64,000 bases of DNA from Cohnella kolymensis (GCF_000829465.1 NZ_JXAL01000014.1:62001-126000); one strand, 5' to 3'. Counted from the first letter of the stretch, positions 46,241 to 55,255 are shown. The notes: generated from the letters alone by a model not told the origin. Numbers and translations are program-made.

Positions 46241-47521
46241 ATGGAACAACAAGCAATATGGGCGATCGGCATTTTTCTCGTTATTTACGCAGTCATTATT
46301 TCTGAAAAAATTCATCGGACCATCGTGGCTATGATCGGCGGAATCGTTATGGTTGCGTTCGGCATAGTGGGACAGGAAGCCGCAATCGAGCATATCGATT
46401 TCAATACGTTAGGCTTGCTGATCGGGATGATGATTATTGTCGGCGTGACCGCAGAAACCGGCCTCTTCAAGTACATAGCTGTAATCGCTGCGAAGAAAGC
46501 GAAGGGAGAGCCGGTTCGCATCTTAATCGCACTCTCTGCAATAACGGCTCTGGCGTCCGCCTTTTTGGACAATGTCACCACGGTGCTTTTGATGGTTCCG
46601 GTAACCTTCAGCATCACCAGGCAGCTTCGTGTGGACCCGATACCTTTTCTCATCGCGCAGATTATGTCGTCTAACATTGGAGGCACGGCCACTCTGATCG
46701 GCGATCCGCCGAACATCATGATCGGGAGTGCCGTGGACGAGCTCAGTTTCATGGATTTTATCGTAAACCTGGCGCCTGTTGCAGCGATCATCATGGCCGT
46801 ACATATACCGATTTTCGTGTTTTTGTTCCGAAAGAGTCTGCGAACTACAGAGGAATTAAAGCGGACGATCATGGAACTGGATGAAAAGGAGCTGCTCACC
46901 GATCTAAAGCTTCTGCGTACATGTCTAACTGTGTTAACCTTGACGATCCTCGGCTTTTTCGCGCATCAAGCGCTGCATCTGGAATCTGCGACAGTTGCGC
47001 TGGCAGGCGGATTTCTTCTTTTGCTGTTAACAGGCGAGCATATGATGGAAGAAGCTCTCACGAAAGTGGAGTGGACCACTATCTTTTTCTTCGTCGGCTT
47101 GTTCGTGCTCGTATCCGGCTTGGTGGAGACCGGCGTGATTTCACAATTGGCCGCCCAAGCGATCGAGTGGACCGGAGGAGATGTGACTGCCGCCTCTATG
47201 CTGATCTTGTGGTTAAGCGCCATTGCCTCCGCTTTTCTGGATAACATCCCTTTCGTAGCGACGATGATCCCGATGATCCAGGAGATGGGGAATATGGGGG
47301 TAAGCAATCTGGAGCCGCTCTGGTGGAGTCTGGCTTTGGGCGCGTGCTTGGGAGGGAACGGCACGCTGATCGGCGCAAGTGCGAACCTCATTGTGTCGGG
47401 TCTTTCGGGTAAAGAAGGATATCCGATCACATTCTTGAAATATTCTATATACGGTTTCCCCCTCATGATCTTATCGATCGTGATATCAAGTGTGTATATT
47501 TATTTGCGATATCTCGTTTAA
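46241..47521 (+). CDS. ArsB/NhaD-family (ion transporter superfamily) permease
   Basis: Polytopic membrane protein of 426 residues with about eleven hydrophobic segments, of the ArsB/NhaD type within the ion transporter superfamily. Repeat-like halves each carry a family motif: FLDNVTTVLLMVPVTF with SSNIGGTATLIGDPPN in the first, FLDNIPFVATMIPMI with LGGNGTLIGASANL in the second. The transported ion (arsenite, Na+/H+ or an organic anion) cannot be told from sequence. No arsR or arsenate reductase lies nearby, so arsenic resistance is not favoured. ATG 46241 after TGAGGAGG. Confidence 0.85.
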   Translation: MEQQAIWAIGIFLVIYAVIISEKIHRTIVAMIGGIVMVAFGIVGQEAAIEHIDFNTLGLLIGMMIIVGVTAETGLFKYIAVIAAKKAKGEPVRILIALSAITALASAFLDNVTTVLLMVPVTFSITRQLRVDPIPFLIAQIMSSNIGGTATLIGDPPNIMIGSAVDELSFMDFIVNLAPVAAIIMAVHIPIFVFLFRKSLRTTEELKRTIMELDEKELLTDLKLLRTCLTVLTLTILGFFAHQALHLESATVALAGGFLLLLLTGEHMMEEALTKVEWTTIFFFVGLFVLVSGLVETGVISQLAAQAIEWTGGDVTAASMLILWLSAIASAFLDNIPFVATMIPMIQEMGNMGVSNLEPLWWSLALGACLGGNGTLIGASANLIVSGLSGKEGYPITFLKYSIYGFPLMILSIVISSVYIYLRYLV

Positions 47522-47544
47522 TGAAGGAAAGGAAGGTGTAGCCC

Positions 47545-47832
47545 GTGCTTTCATATTGCTTTAACGAGCAGGTGATCCAAATCACGGAATCGTCCGATGA
47601 GAACGATGTGCAATTTCTGATCAAGGTGCTGCAAAAAGATCCTTATGTGGAAAAGATGCAGAAGGTGCGCCGCTTTTTCGACGACAATCGTGTGTACACC
47701 GATGTTTTGTTTTACGCTCTTGCAGATCACACCTATAAAGTCATTGTCCGAATCGATTTTTATGCGGATTTCATACTCGAATTGATGAAGCACAGGCTGC
47801 TGGAAAGCGTGGAGTGGAAAAGCGGGCAGTAG
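47545..47832 (+). CDS. Hypothetical protein
   Basis: A protein of 95 residues starting at GTG 47545 after AAAGGAAGGTG, 23 bases after the transporter gene and so probably co-transcribed. It has no membrane segment or recognised motif. The pattern suggests an alpha/beta mix (FLIKVLQKDPYVEKMQKVRRFF, TYKVIVRIDFYADFILELM). It ends just before the 51-bp tandem repeat. Confidence 0.65.
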   Translation: MLSYCFNEQVIQITESSDENDVQFLIKVLQKDPYVEKMQKVRRFFDDNRVYTDVLFYALADHTYKVIVRIDFYADFILELMKHRLLESVEWKSGQ

Positions 47833-47851
47833 GCGGCAAGAGGCTGTCGGT

Positions 47852-47979
47852 TAGGCCGCTGCGAGCGGTTTAAATGGGGTGAAACTGCGCTGTGTGACCC
47901 AATAAGCCGCTGCCAGCGGTATAAACCCGGTGAAACTGCGCGGTATGGCTAATTAAGCCGCTGCGAGCGGTTTAAATGC
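47852..47979. repeat. 51-bp tandem repeat, about 2.5 copies
   Basis: Copies begin at 47852, 47903 and 47954, exactly 51 bases apart. Each has TAAGCCGCTGCGAGCGG (with small changes), then a TTTAAA-like stretch and GGTGAAACTGCGC. CCGCT...AGCGG in each copy can form a small hairpin. The third copy is partial and enters the 3' end of the convergent gene at 47949. Confidence 0.88.
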
Positions 47980-48605
47980 GAAGATTCACTTATATGAGCG
48001 ATTGCCCGTTTAGTGAGACTATGTACAAATACCGTGAGGGTTTCGGTGCGCGGCGCTCGCACAGAAAAGGATACTGCATAAACAAGAGGGCATCCCGGCC
48101 GCGCCGGCAGGTAATACAGGGCAGTGTGATCGCGCCCGGCTGCATATGTGTTGTCCGCACCCAAGCTGCTCTTCGCTATAGAGACTGCTTTTTGGGCTGA
48201 TATCGCGGGGTGCATGGGCAGATGAAACAGTTTTTTCTCCAGACCCGGATAGAATGTTCCTTCCACTCTATGGATCACCCCGTTCGTGTCCATGTCTAAA
48301 GAAAGTGAGGCGCCCCAAACCGGTGTTTCAAATAACAATTGCTGCATTAGAATGCGAATTCGATCAGGTGAGGTGTTCCGTATGCTCACCACCTTCAGAT
48401 CTTGCTGCGGATCTTGTATGCCATAATGCCGCTTGATCTTCGTCAGAAACTCGTAACAGATCCATTGAGGCGAATGTCCGGACGGCTTGGTCAAATTGCC
48501 GGTCAGGAGTATTTCACGGGCTCCGTCGGGTGCTGCATGCGACACTTGCGGGGCGATCATAAGTAATGTGACGAAAATCACCGATAATGCGATCGTTCTA
48601 ATCAT
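47949..48605 (-). CDS. Secreted FTP/PepSY-domain protein (stand-alone protease propeptide-like)
   Basis: A protein of 218 residues with a signal peptide (MIRTIALSVIFVTLLMIAPQ, cut after VSHA). The rest resembles the FTP/PepSY propeptide of thermolysin-type metalloproteases: LLFETPVWGASLSLDMD, NGVIHRVEGTFYPGL and ISAQKAVSIAKSSLG. No catalytic HExxH domain follows, so it is a stand-alone propeptide-like protein, perhaps a protease inhibitor or folding aid. ATG 48605 is 9 bases after AAAGGAGG. The last residues are encoded inside a copy of the 51-bp repeat. Confidence 0.75.
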   Translation of the reverse strand: MIRTIALSVIFVTLLMIAPQVSHAAPDGAREILLTGNLTKPSGHSPQWICYEFLTKIKRHYGIQDPQQDLKVVSIRNTSPDRIRILMQQLLFETPVWGASLSLDMDTNGVIHRVEGTFYPGLEKKLFHLPMHPAISAQKAVSIAKSSLGADNTYAAGRDHTALYYLPARPGCPLVYAVSFSVRAPRTETLTVFVHSLTKRAIAHISESSHLNRSQRLN

Positions 48606-48752
48606 GCATTCGGTCCTCCTTTCTGCCTGCACTTTCTGAGTATGATTAAAAAATGGAATTTTTATCCTTGAAGAGTAAGTCTATTGAATGAAAATCTTCC
48701 CATCCGTTCACCATATAAGGTAATGAGACGGAACTCGGAGAGGATGGGAGCA

Positions 48753-49553
48753 ATGGCGATACGGTGTTGGAGGAAATCGGTGATGGTGCTGCTCGGCGCC
48801 GTCACGCTTTTGTTTTCAGGGCTCGTTTGCTCCGCGGCGGACAAGCCGCCGCCAGGCAGTGAATGGTCGGAGCTTCAGCGGCGCTATCGCGGTGTGTTCG
48901 TCCTCTCCGCGCCCAGGGAAAGCCGCAAAGTCGCATTGACGTTTGATGATGTGCCGGATCCCCGGTTTACGCCGCAGGTGCTGGATGTATTGAATACAAA
49001 ACATGTACGGGCTACCTTTTTTGTCGTCGGCACACGCATGCTAAAACATCCGGATCTGCTGAAGCGGATTGACAGGGATGGGCATGACATCGGCAATCAC
49101 TCCTACAGTCATCCTGACTTCTCGAGAATTCCGCTGGACAAGGTACAGCAGCAAATCATCCGGTCGGAAGAGATCGTTGAAAAGCTCGTTGGATTTAAGC
49201 CGAAGCTGGTGCGTCCGCCCTACGGAGAAATTCGGCCCGCGCAGCTCGATTGGGCGAAACAGCAGGGATATACGGTTGTGAATTGGGACGTGGATTCGAG
49301 AGATTGGCGGCAATTGACGGCTGACGAGGTGTTCCGCAACGTGACGAGCGCCGTACGTCCCGGCTCCGTCATTCTGATGCATGCGGGCGGCGGGGAAGGG
49401 CAGAACCTGTTGGGCACCGTACAAGCGCTGCCGCGGATCATCGACTGGCTCCGCAATCATCATTATGAGCCGGTCCCGTTGACGGAATTGCTTGATGTGC
49501 GGGAGAACAGGGAGGATTCAACCAACCTGTTTCCCCCATTTGGACTGCCATAA
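48753..49553 (+). CDS. Polysaccharide deacetylase (NodB domain)
   Basis: Secreted or membrane-anchored CE4 deacetylase of 266 residues, acting on N-acetylated sugars of peptidoglycan or chitin-like polymers. Hydrophobic N-terminal segment (VMVLLGAVTLLFSGLVCSAA), then NodB motifs: TFDDVPD (metal Asp), HSYSHPD (HxxxH), RPPYGE and a late VILMHAG. ATG 48753 follows GATGGGAG; an upstream in-frame ATG at 48684 lacks a site. A terminator follows. Confidence 0.9.
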   Translation: MAIRCWRKSVMVLLGAVTLLFSGLVCSAADKPPPGSEWSELQRRYRGVFVLSAPRESRKVALTFDDVPDPRFTPQVLDVLNTKHVRATFFVVGTRMLKHPDLLKRIDRDGHDIGNHSYSHPDFSRIPLDKVQQQIIRSEEIVEKLVGFKPKLVRPPYGEIRPAQLDWAKQQGYTVVNWDVDSRDWRQLTADEVFRNVTSAVRPGSVILMHAGGGEGQNLLGTVQALPRIIDWLRNHHYEPVPLTELLDVRENREDSTNLFPPFGLP

Positions 49554-49557
49554 ACGC

Positions 49558-49606
49558 AAAAAAGCGTCTCTCTAACGGATCGCTCCGTTTCGAGAAACGC
49601 TTTTTT
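49558..49606. terminator. Terminator between convergent deacetylase and 3D-domain genes
   Basis: AAAAAAGCGT (49558-49567) pairs with ACGCTTTTTT (49597-49606), with an inner AACGGA/TCCGTT stem. Confidence 0.85.
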
Positions 49607-49615
49607 ACTTATATA

Positions 49616-50236
49616 TTACTTTAGGATATAGACTTTCACATTCTGTACACCGAATTTCGAAACGTGCGAGCGCGAACCCGGCACGAAGATATCGATGCGC
49701 TTGCCTTTGATGGCGCTGCCGGAATCCGTCGCTGTCGCGATCATGCCGCCTGTCGGAAGACCATTGAAATCATATCCGGTTATGAACACCTTGGTTCCGA
49801 ATGGAATGACCTTCGGATCGACGGCGATGGTCCCTAATTTTAGACGATTGCCGAAATAATCAACTGGTCCCCAGCCGTTCTCCGCCGGTGAATCCGAATA
49901 CGCTGTCGCTTTAGCGCTGAACACTTTGGAGAACGAAAGCGATTGTCCTTTGGCCGTCGTCAGGGCTTGTACCGTTTTCGCCCGCGGCGCCGCGCTGTTT
50001 CCGCTTGGAACAGTGATCTTTAATCCTGCATAGATGTTCAGCGGATTTACATTCGGGTTCGCTTTCATCAGTTTCTTAAGCGGGACGTGAAACTGTCTGG
50101 ACATGCTCCAGAACGTGTCGCTGTCTTTTGCCGTGTAGGCCACGGCCGCATGCGCGTTCACTGCAGGAAGCAGTAATGCTCCTCCTAAAATGAGCGCGGC
50201 AGATCGAAATGCCAAGCTTCTCCATCTTGATGCCAT
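49616..50236 (-). CDS. LysM and 3D-domain cell-wall protein
   Basis: Exported wall protein of 206 residues. Signal peptide ending VNAHA, a LysM module (about residues 34-78, DTFWSMSRQFHVPLKKLM) for peptidoglycan binding, and a C-terminal 3D domain (about 105-206) with the three Asp signatures TATAYSDSP-like, IAVDPKVIPFGTKVFI and ATDSGSAIKG...RIDIFVP. 3D domains have a lytic transglycosylase-like fold, as in YocH and YuiC. A c-di-AMP riboswitch directly precedes its ribosome binding site, linking wall turnover to c-di-AMP. Confidence 0.92.
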   Translation of the reverse strand: MASRWRSLAFRSAALILGGALLLPAVNAHAAVAYTAKDSDTFWSMSRQFHVPLKKLMKANPNVNPLNIYAGLKITVPSGNSAAPRAKTVQALTTAKGQSLSFSKVFSAKATAYSDSPAENGWGPVDYFGNRLKLGTIAVDPKVIPFGTKVFITGYDFNGLPTGGMIATATDSGSAIKGKRIDIFVPGSRSHVSKFGVQNVKVYILK

Positions 50237-50257
50237 TTGTGAAGATCCTCCTTTAGC

Positions 50258-50398
50258 GGCCGGCGAGGTTAGCTGTCGGATTCGGGTTGAGAGTACAACC
50301 CTACGCAGTCAAGCGATTCACCCCTAGTACGAGCCGTTCAAAGTGGATTGGCATTCGCACAAACGATTCTTTTCCCCCGCACCCAAACGGTTTTGGCC
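50258..50398 (-). ncRNA. c-di-AMP riboswitch (ydaO-yuaA) upstream of the 3D-domain gene
   Basis: Read on the minus strand, the conserved elements occur in order: GGGTGCGGGGGAA, TAGGGGTGAATCGC, a TAGGG...CAACCCG pairing, and CCGAATCCGACAGCTAACCTCG. A short P1 pairs GGCC at 50395-50398 with GGCC at 50258-50261. No terminator intervenes, and the 3' edge lies 4 bases from the AAAGGAGG of the gene, so control of translation is more likely than termination. Confidence 0.85.
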
Positions 50399-50479
50399 TT
50401 TTGTGATTCTGTAAAAGGTTACCACAGCAGGTTGAACGTTAACACCGGAAAGTTAAGGAAATTCAGGGGATCATAGTTG

Positions 50480-51400
50480 TCAGGAGAGAGACTTAGGACT
50501 GCCGGGACGCCTGGCGAAATACGCGACGGTCTCCTGAATGAGAAAACGCGTGGATGGCGCAACCCAAGCAGGATCACCATGGATGAGGGAGGTTGTCCGT
50601 TTGGTCTCCTCCAACTCGCGTATACGGACCAGATATAAATCGTTGTCCTTTAACAGCTGCTCCCTAAGGTAGGATTTCGGCAGCAGGGTTCCTGCCCGGC
50701 AAGCTGAAAGAAGGCGGATAATGGCTTCGAACGAATCGATCTCCATCCGCACGTCCGGTTTCAGATTATAACGGCGGAACAGCTCGTCGGTCAGTGTTCG
50801 ATACCAGGTGCCCGGTTGGAATAGAATCATCGGAAGACCGTTCAAATCGGACAGCTCCAGCTGAGTTCGTTCCAATATAAAGTGCGTTCTGGGAAGCACG
50901 AGCATGAGATGGTCCTCGAACAAAGGCAAGCTGGTTATAGCCGGATCGTCGTCAACGGAAGAGCCGACGAGACCGAAATCCACTTTGCGTTCTTTCACCA
51001 GGGTGGCGATTTCATGTGTTTTGCCGGTCACGGCCTTGATTTCCAGCTGGGGGTGCTTCTCCGTCATGGCCGTGATCAGCTCGGGCAGCGTAGTCTGCAG
51101 CGTCGTCAGGCTTGCGCCGATCGTTGCGACCGGTGCTTCCGTCGATTTGAACTCATTTAATTTCTGCAGATATTTACCGTGGAACCGACGCAGCTCTAAC
51201 GCGAATTCATACGTTACCTGCCCGGCGGCGGTCAACTCCAACCTTTTGCCTATGCGGCGAAAAAGCTGGACCCCAAGCTCCGCTTCCAGCCGTGCAATGC
51301 GCCGGGATAAGGCAGGCTGCGACACATTCAGACGATCCGCCGCTTTATTCAGGCTTGTTTGTTCCACAACGGCAGCGAACATACGCATATCTTCAAGCAT
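50480..51400 (-). CDS. LysR-family transcriptional regulator
   Basis: A protein of 306 residues. N-terminal winged helix-turn-helix (about residues 1-60: AAVVEQTSLNKAADRLNVSQPALSRRIARLE) and a periplasmic-binding-like effector domain. ATG 51400 follows a GGAGG site; a longer frame to 51430 lacks one. It is divergent from sdhCAB, with 169 bases between, an arrangement typical for a regulator of the opposite gene. The effector is unknown. Confidence 0.9.
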   Translation of the reverse strand: MLEDMRMFAAVVEQTSLNKAADRLNVSQPALSRRIARLEAELGVQLFRRIGKRLELTAAGQVTYEFALELRRFHGKYLQKLNEFKSTEAPVATIGASLTTLQTTLPELITAMTEKHPQLEIKAVTGKTHEIATLVKERKVDFGLVGSSVDDDPAITSLPLFEDHLMLVLPRTHFILERTQLELSDLNGLPMILFQPGTWYRTLTDELFRRYNLKPDVRMEIDSFEAIIRLLSACRAGTLLPKSYLREQLLKDNDLYLVRIRELEETKRTTSLIHGDPAWVAPSTRFLIQETVAYFARRPGSPKSLS

Positions 51401-51569
51401 TCGACAACCTCCGCCTCTCTGTATATGCACAAAAGTTATAACATTTAATAAAAAATAAGTAGTTCCATTATAAGCGAAAAAGGAGTAAGCTTAAATGCGG
51501 ACGAATAGGTGACGAAGGAACTACATTGTACATCAACCGTATGGATGCGAAAGGAGAACACATAACGAC

Positions 51570-52241
51570 ATGAAAGGGAATTCCTACTACTCGCGAAAGC
51601 TTCATTCGCTGCTCGGGGTTATTCCGCTCGGTTTATTCATGATCGAGCATGCGCTCACGAACTATTCCGCGTTTGAAGGCGGCCAACAGGGGTTTAAGGA
51701 CAGCGTGGATTTCTTGCACGGCATGCCGCTCGTCTTTTTCCTCGAAATGTTCATCATTTGGCTTCCAATCTTATTTCACGGGGTTTATGGGCTTTACATC
51801 GCTTATCAATCGAACTCGAATGTAGGCAATTTCAACTATGGACGGAACTGGGCTTTTACGCTCCAGCGCGTGACGGGTGTCATTACATTTATTTTTGTCG
51901 TTTGGCACGTATACGAAACCCGGCTTCAGGTGACTTTCGGCAACACCACCTATGAAGAACTGGGCAGCCATATGCACGATATCGTGAGTAACCCCGTAGT
52001 GTTCGCTATTTATGTCATTGCCGTATTGGCGGCGACCTTCCACTTTGCGAACGGTTTGTGGGCGTTTCTCGTGAGCTGGGGCATAACGGTAGGACCGCGC
52101 GCACAAAAAGTTTCTTTTAGAATCTGCTTAGGCATTTTCGTCATTGTGTCCGTATTGTTCCTGTTATCGTTGTTTGCTTTCGGCAGCGATGAATTTGCAT
52201 CCGCTCCGATTACGGCGTTCACTTCTGCATCTGCAGTGTAA
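51570..52241 (+). CDS. sdhC: Succinate dehydrogenase cytochrome b558 subunit SdhC
   Basis: Membrane anchor of complex II carrying two hemes b, 223 residues, five hydrophobic helices, type B (single-anchor) architecture as in Bacillus. His residues in SLLGVIPLGLFMIEHAL, LFHGVYG, VWHVYET and TFHFANGLW are the expected heme ligands. It receives electrons from SdhB and reduces menaquinone. ATG 51570 after AAAGGAG. Followed by sdhA after 21 bases. Confidence 0.94.
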   Translation: MKGNSYYSRKLHSLLGVIPLGLFMIEHALTNYSAFEGGQQGFKDSVDFLHGMPLVFFLEMFIIWLPILFHGVYGLYIAYQSNSNVGNFNYGRNWAFTLQRVTGVITFIFVVWHVYETRLQVTFGNTTYEELGSHMHDIVSNPVVFAIYVIAVLAATFHFANGLWAFLVSWGITVGPRAQKVSFRICLGIFVIVSVLFLLSLFAFGSDEFASAPITAFTSASAV

Positions 52242-52262
52242 GCGAAAGGAGGAGTTTTTGTC

Positions 52263-54020
52263 ATGGCTAATCAAAAAGTAATCGTCGTCGGAGGCGGTCT
52301 TGCGGGACTGATGGCGACAATTAAAGCGGCGGAAGCGGGAGTCAGTGTCGATCTGTTCTCGGTTGTGCCGGTAAAAAGATCTCACTCCGTTTGCGCGCAA
52401 GGCGGCATCAACGGAGCTGTCAATACAAAAGGTGAAGGCGACTCCCCTTGGGAGCACTTTGACGATACGGTATACGGAGGCGACTTCCTGGCGAATCAGC
52501 CTCAGGTTAAAGCCATGTGCGAAGCTGCACCGGGAATTATTCACTTGATGGACCGCATGGGCGTAATGTTCAGCCGGACGCCGGAAGGCTTGCTCGATTT
52601 CCGCCGGTTCGGGGGCACGCAATACCACCGTACGGCATTCGCGGGAGCGACAACCGGCCAGCAGCTGTTATATGCGTTGGACGAGCAGGTTCGCCGCTGG
52701 GAAGCGGCGGGGCTGGTTCAGAAGTTCGAACATTGGGAGTTTACATCCGTTGTGCTCGATGAAGACGGCGCATGCCGCGGAATCGCAGCGCAGGATCTCC
52801 GCTCTATGGAGTCCGTAACGTTCCGTGCGGATGCGGTTATTCTCGCAACCGGCGGACCGGGAATCATCTTCGGTAAAACGACCAACTCCGTCATCAATAC
52901 GGGAACGGCGGCCAGCGCGGTGTACCAGCAGGGCGTCTATTACGCGAACGGTGAGTTCATTCAGATTCACCCGACCGCGATTCCCGGCGATGACAAGCTT
53001 CGTCTCATGAGTGAGTCCGCGCGCGGTGAAGGCGGCCGGATCTGGACGTATAAAGACGGCAAGCCTTGGTATTTCCTCGAGGAGAAATATCCGGCATACG
53101 GAAACCTCGTTCCTCGCGATATCGCTACCCGTGAAATTTTCAGCGTGTGTGTGGACCAGAAGCTCGGCATCAACGGCGAGAACATGGTTTACCTCGATCT
53201 GTCTCACAAAGATCCGAAGGAGCTTGATGTTAAGCTCGGCGGAATCATAGAGATATACGAGAAATTCATGGGCGACGATCCGAAGAAGATTCCGATGAAG
53301 ATCTTCCCGGCCGTTCACTATTCGATGGGCGGCATGTGGGTCGACCACAATCAGATGACGAACATCCCCGGCCTGTTCGCTTGCGGCGAATGCGAGTACC
53401 AATACCACGGCGCGAACCGTCTCGGCGCTAACTCCCTGTTGTCCGCCATTTACGGCGGCATGATTACAGGGCCTAAAGCGATTGAGTATATTCACGGATT
53501 GAAAAAGTCTGCGGAAGATCTATCGGACAGCGTGTTCGAAAGTGAGCGCAGCAAACAGGCGTCCAAATACGAATCCATTCTGAAAATGGACGGATCGGAA
53601 AATGCCTACGTCCTGCACAAAGAGCTTGGCGAGTGGATGACGAACAATATGACCGTCGTTCGCTATAACAGCAAGTTGCAGGATACGATCGCAAAGATCA
53701 AAGAACTGAAGCAGCGTTACAAGCAAATCAACATCAACGATACCGCCCGCTGGAACAATTCGGGCGTAGCTTTTACACGTCAACTGTGGAACATGATGGA
53801 GCTTGCCGAAGCGATGACGGTGGGCGCACTTATGCGCAATGAAAGCCGGGGAGCTCACTATAAGCCGGAATTCCCGGATCGTGACGACGAGCAATTCCTC
53901 AAAACGACGAAAGCGAAATGGACGGCCGAAGGTCCGCAAATTTCGTACGAAGATGTCGATACTTCTTTGATCAAGCCGCGGAAGCGCGACTACTCCACGA
54001 ACAAGAAGAAGGAGGGCTAA
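52263..54020 (+). CDS. sdhA: Succinate dehydrogenase flavoprotein subunit SdhA
   Basis: Catalytic FAD subunit, succinate to fumarate, 585 residues. FAD glycine motif VVGGGLAGLMA at the N-terminus; the His of RSHSVCAQGGI is the covalent FAD attachment site; HPTAIPG and SARGEGGRIW are active-site segments; GGMWVDHNQMTNIPGLFACGE and RLGANSLLSAIYGG complete the FAD site. It follows sdhC and precedes sdhB by 3 bases. Confidence 0.96.
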   Translation: MANQKVIVVGGGLAGLMATIKAAEAGVSVDLFSVVPVKRSHSVCAQGGINGAVNTKGEGDSPWEHFDDTVYGGDFLANQPQVKAMCEAAPGIIHLMDRMGVMFSRTPEGLLDFRRFGGTQYHRTAFAGATTGQQLLYALDEQVRRWEAAGLVQKFEHWEFTSVVLDEDGACRGIAAQDLRSMESVTFRADAVILATGGPGIIFGKTTNSVINTGTAASAVYQQGVYYANGEFIQIHPTAIPGDDKLRLMSESARGEGGRIWTYKDGKPWYFLEEKYPAYGNLVPRDIATREIFSVCVDQKLGINGENMVYLDLSHKDPKELDVKLGGIIEIYEKFMGDDPKKIPMKIFPAVHYSMGGMWVDHNQMTNIPGLFACGECEYQYHGANRLGANSLLSAIYGGMITGPKAIEYIHGLKKSAEDLSDSVFESERSKQASKYESILKMDGSENAYVLHKELGEWMTNNMTVVRYNSKLQDTIAKIKELKQRYKQININDTARWNNSGVAFTRQLWNMMELAEAMTVGALMRNESRGAHYKPEFPDRDDEQFLKTTKAKWTAEGPQISYEDVDTSLIKPRKRDYSTNKKKEG

Positions 54021-54023
54021 GCA

Positions 54024-54788
54024 ATGGCGGAAACGGCAACTGCTCAACGCACGGTCAAATTTATCATCACACGCCGGGAGACTCCGGAAGCCGCTCCGTA
54101 CACGGAAGAGTTCGAGGTTCCGTATCGTCCGAATATGAACGTGATCAGCGCCTTGATGGAAATTCAGCGCAATCCCGTCAAAGCTGACGGCAACAAAACC
54201 GCTCCTGTATGCTGGGAATCGAACTGTCTAGAGGAAGTCTGCGGCGCTTGCTCCATGGTGATCAACGGTAAGCCGCGCCAGGCATGCTCTGCTCTTATTG
54301 ATAAGCTGGAACAGCCGATCCGGCTTGAGCCGATGTCGACGTTCCCGGTTGTTCGCGACTTGGTTATCAACCGCGAGCGGATGTTCCAAGCCCTGAAGAA
54401 GGTTAAAGCGTGGATTCCGATCGACGGAACTTACGATCTTGGACCAGGTCCTCGCATGGCCGAATCCAAACGTCAATGGGCGTACGAGCTGTCCAAATGC
54501 ATGACGTGCGGCGTATGCCTGGAAGCATGTCCGAACGTTAACGAGCGCAACAGCTTCATCGGACCTGCTGCGATCTCACAGGTTCGCCTGTTCAATGCTC
54601 ACCCTACAGGTGAAATGAACGCGCATGAACGCCTTGACGAGTTGATGGAAGACGGCGGTATCGAAGGCTGCGGTAACTCGCAGAACTGCGTACGGTCTTG
54701 CCCGAAAGGCATTCCATTGACCACTTCAATCGCAGCCATCAATGGAGACACTACGAAACGTCTGTTCAAGAAATGGCTCAGCATGTAA
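54024..54788 (+). CDS. sdhB: Succinate dehydrogenase iron-sulfur subunit SdhB
   Basis: Electron-transfer subunit with three clusters, 254 residues. The [2Fe-2S] Cys set is CWESNCLEEVCGAC plus a distal Cys; the [4Fe-4S]/[3Fe-4S] sets are CMTCGVCLEACPN and CGNSQNCVRSCPKG. Matches the Bacillus-type SdhB. Cluster delivery may involve the YutM and YutI proteins of this window. Terminator follows. Confidence 0.96.
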   Translation: MAETATAQRTVKFIITRRETPEAAPYTEEFEVPYRPNMNVISALMEIQRNPVKADGNKTAPVCWESNCLEEVCGACSMVINGKPRQACSALIDKLEQPIRLEPMSTFPVVRDLVINRERMFQALKKVKAWIPIDGTYDLGPGPRMAESKRQWAYELSKCMTCGVCLEACPNVNERNSFIGPAAISQVRLFNAHPTGEMNAHERLDELMEDGGIEGCGNSQNCVRSCPKGIPLTTSIAAINGDTTKRLFKKWLSM

Positions 54789-54802
54789 TGTAACGCTAAA
54801 GA

Positions 54803-54842
54803 ACCGTCAGAGGAAGCTGCGGCTTCCCTGACGGTTTTTTAT
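54803..54842 (+). terminator. Terminator of sdhCAB
   Basis: AACCGTCAG (54803-54811) pairs with CTGACGGTT (54829-54837), with an inner GGAAGC/GCTTCC stem and a T-run. Confidence 0.9.
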
Positions 54843-54859
54843 GTTCTTGAAACACAGAA

Positions 54860-54892
54860 AAAACGAGTCTCAGTTGCTGAGACTCGCTTTTA
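54860..54892 (-). terminator. Terminator of the HxlR gene
   Basis: CGAGTCTCAG (54864-54873) is a perfect partner of 54877-54886 with a three-base loop; read on the minus strand, a T-run follows (printed as A at 54857-54863). Confidence 0.85.
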
Positions 54893-54898
54893 TCATGG

Positions 54899-55208
54899 TT
54901 ACATCCACTTCTCGCCCCAAGACTGGATGGATTGGATGACATCCTCCAGGTTGTGGCCTTTCTCGGTCAGTTCATATTCAATGCGCACCGGCATTTCCGG
55001 ATAAACGGTTCTTTTGACAATATCGCACGCCTCGAGCTCTTTCATGCGGTCGGTTAACATTTTATCGCTCATCTCGGGGATTTGCTCTTTAATTTCCTTG
55101 AACCGTTTCGGACCACCCATAAGCACGCGGATAATGAGTCCCGTCCACTTTTTGCCCAGCAGTTCGGCGGCCGATTCATATTTGGGGCACATTTTGGAAT
55201 AGTCCATA
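54899..55208 (-). CDS. HxlR-family transcriptional regulator
   Basis: Winged helix-turn-helix regulator of the HxlR family, 102 residues from ATG 55208 (behind GGGGGAA). Typical parts are CPKYESAAELLGKKWTGLIIRVL, GPKRFKEIKEQIPEMSDKMLTDRMKELE (recognition helix) and RIEYELTEKG (wing). The single Cys near the start may sense thiol-reactive or quinone compounds, as in related QorR/YodB proteins. It is divergent from doxX and pirin genes and sits beside a palindromic operator. Confidence 0.9.
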
Positions 55209-55255
55209 CGGATTCCCCCTTTGTTCCTATTGTAACACACGCACTTCCCAAAAGT

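Noticed and set aside
47852-47979. 51-bp repeat considered as a CRISPR array
   Set aside because: Copies are directly adjacent with no variable spacers, and no cas genes are nearby.
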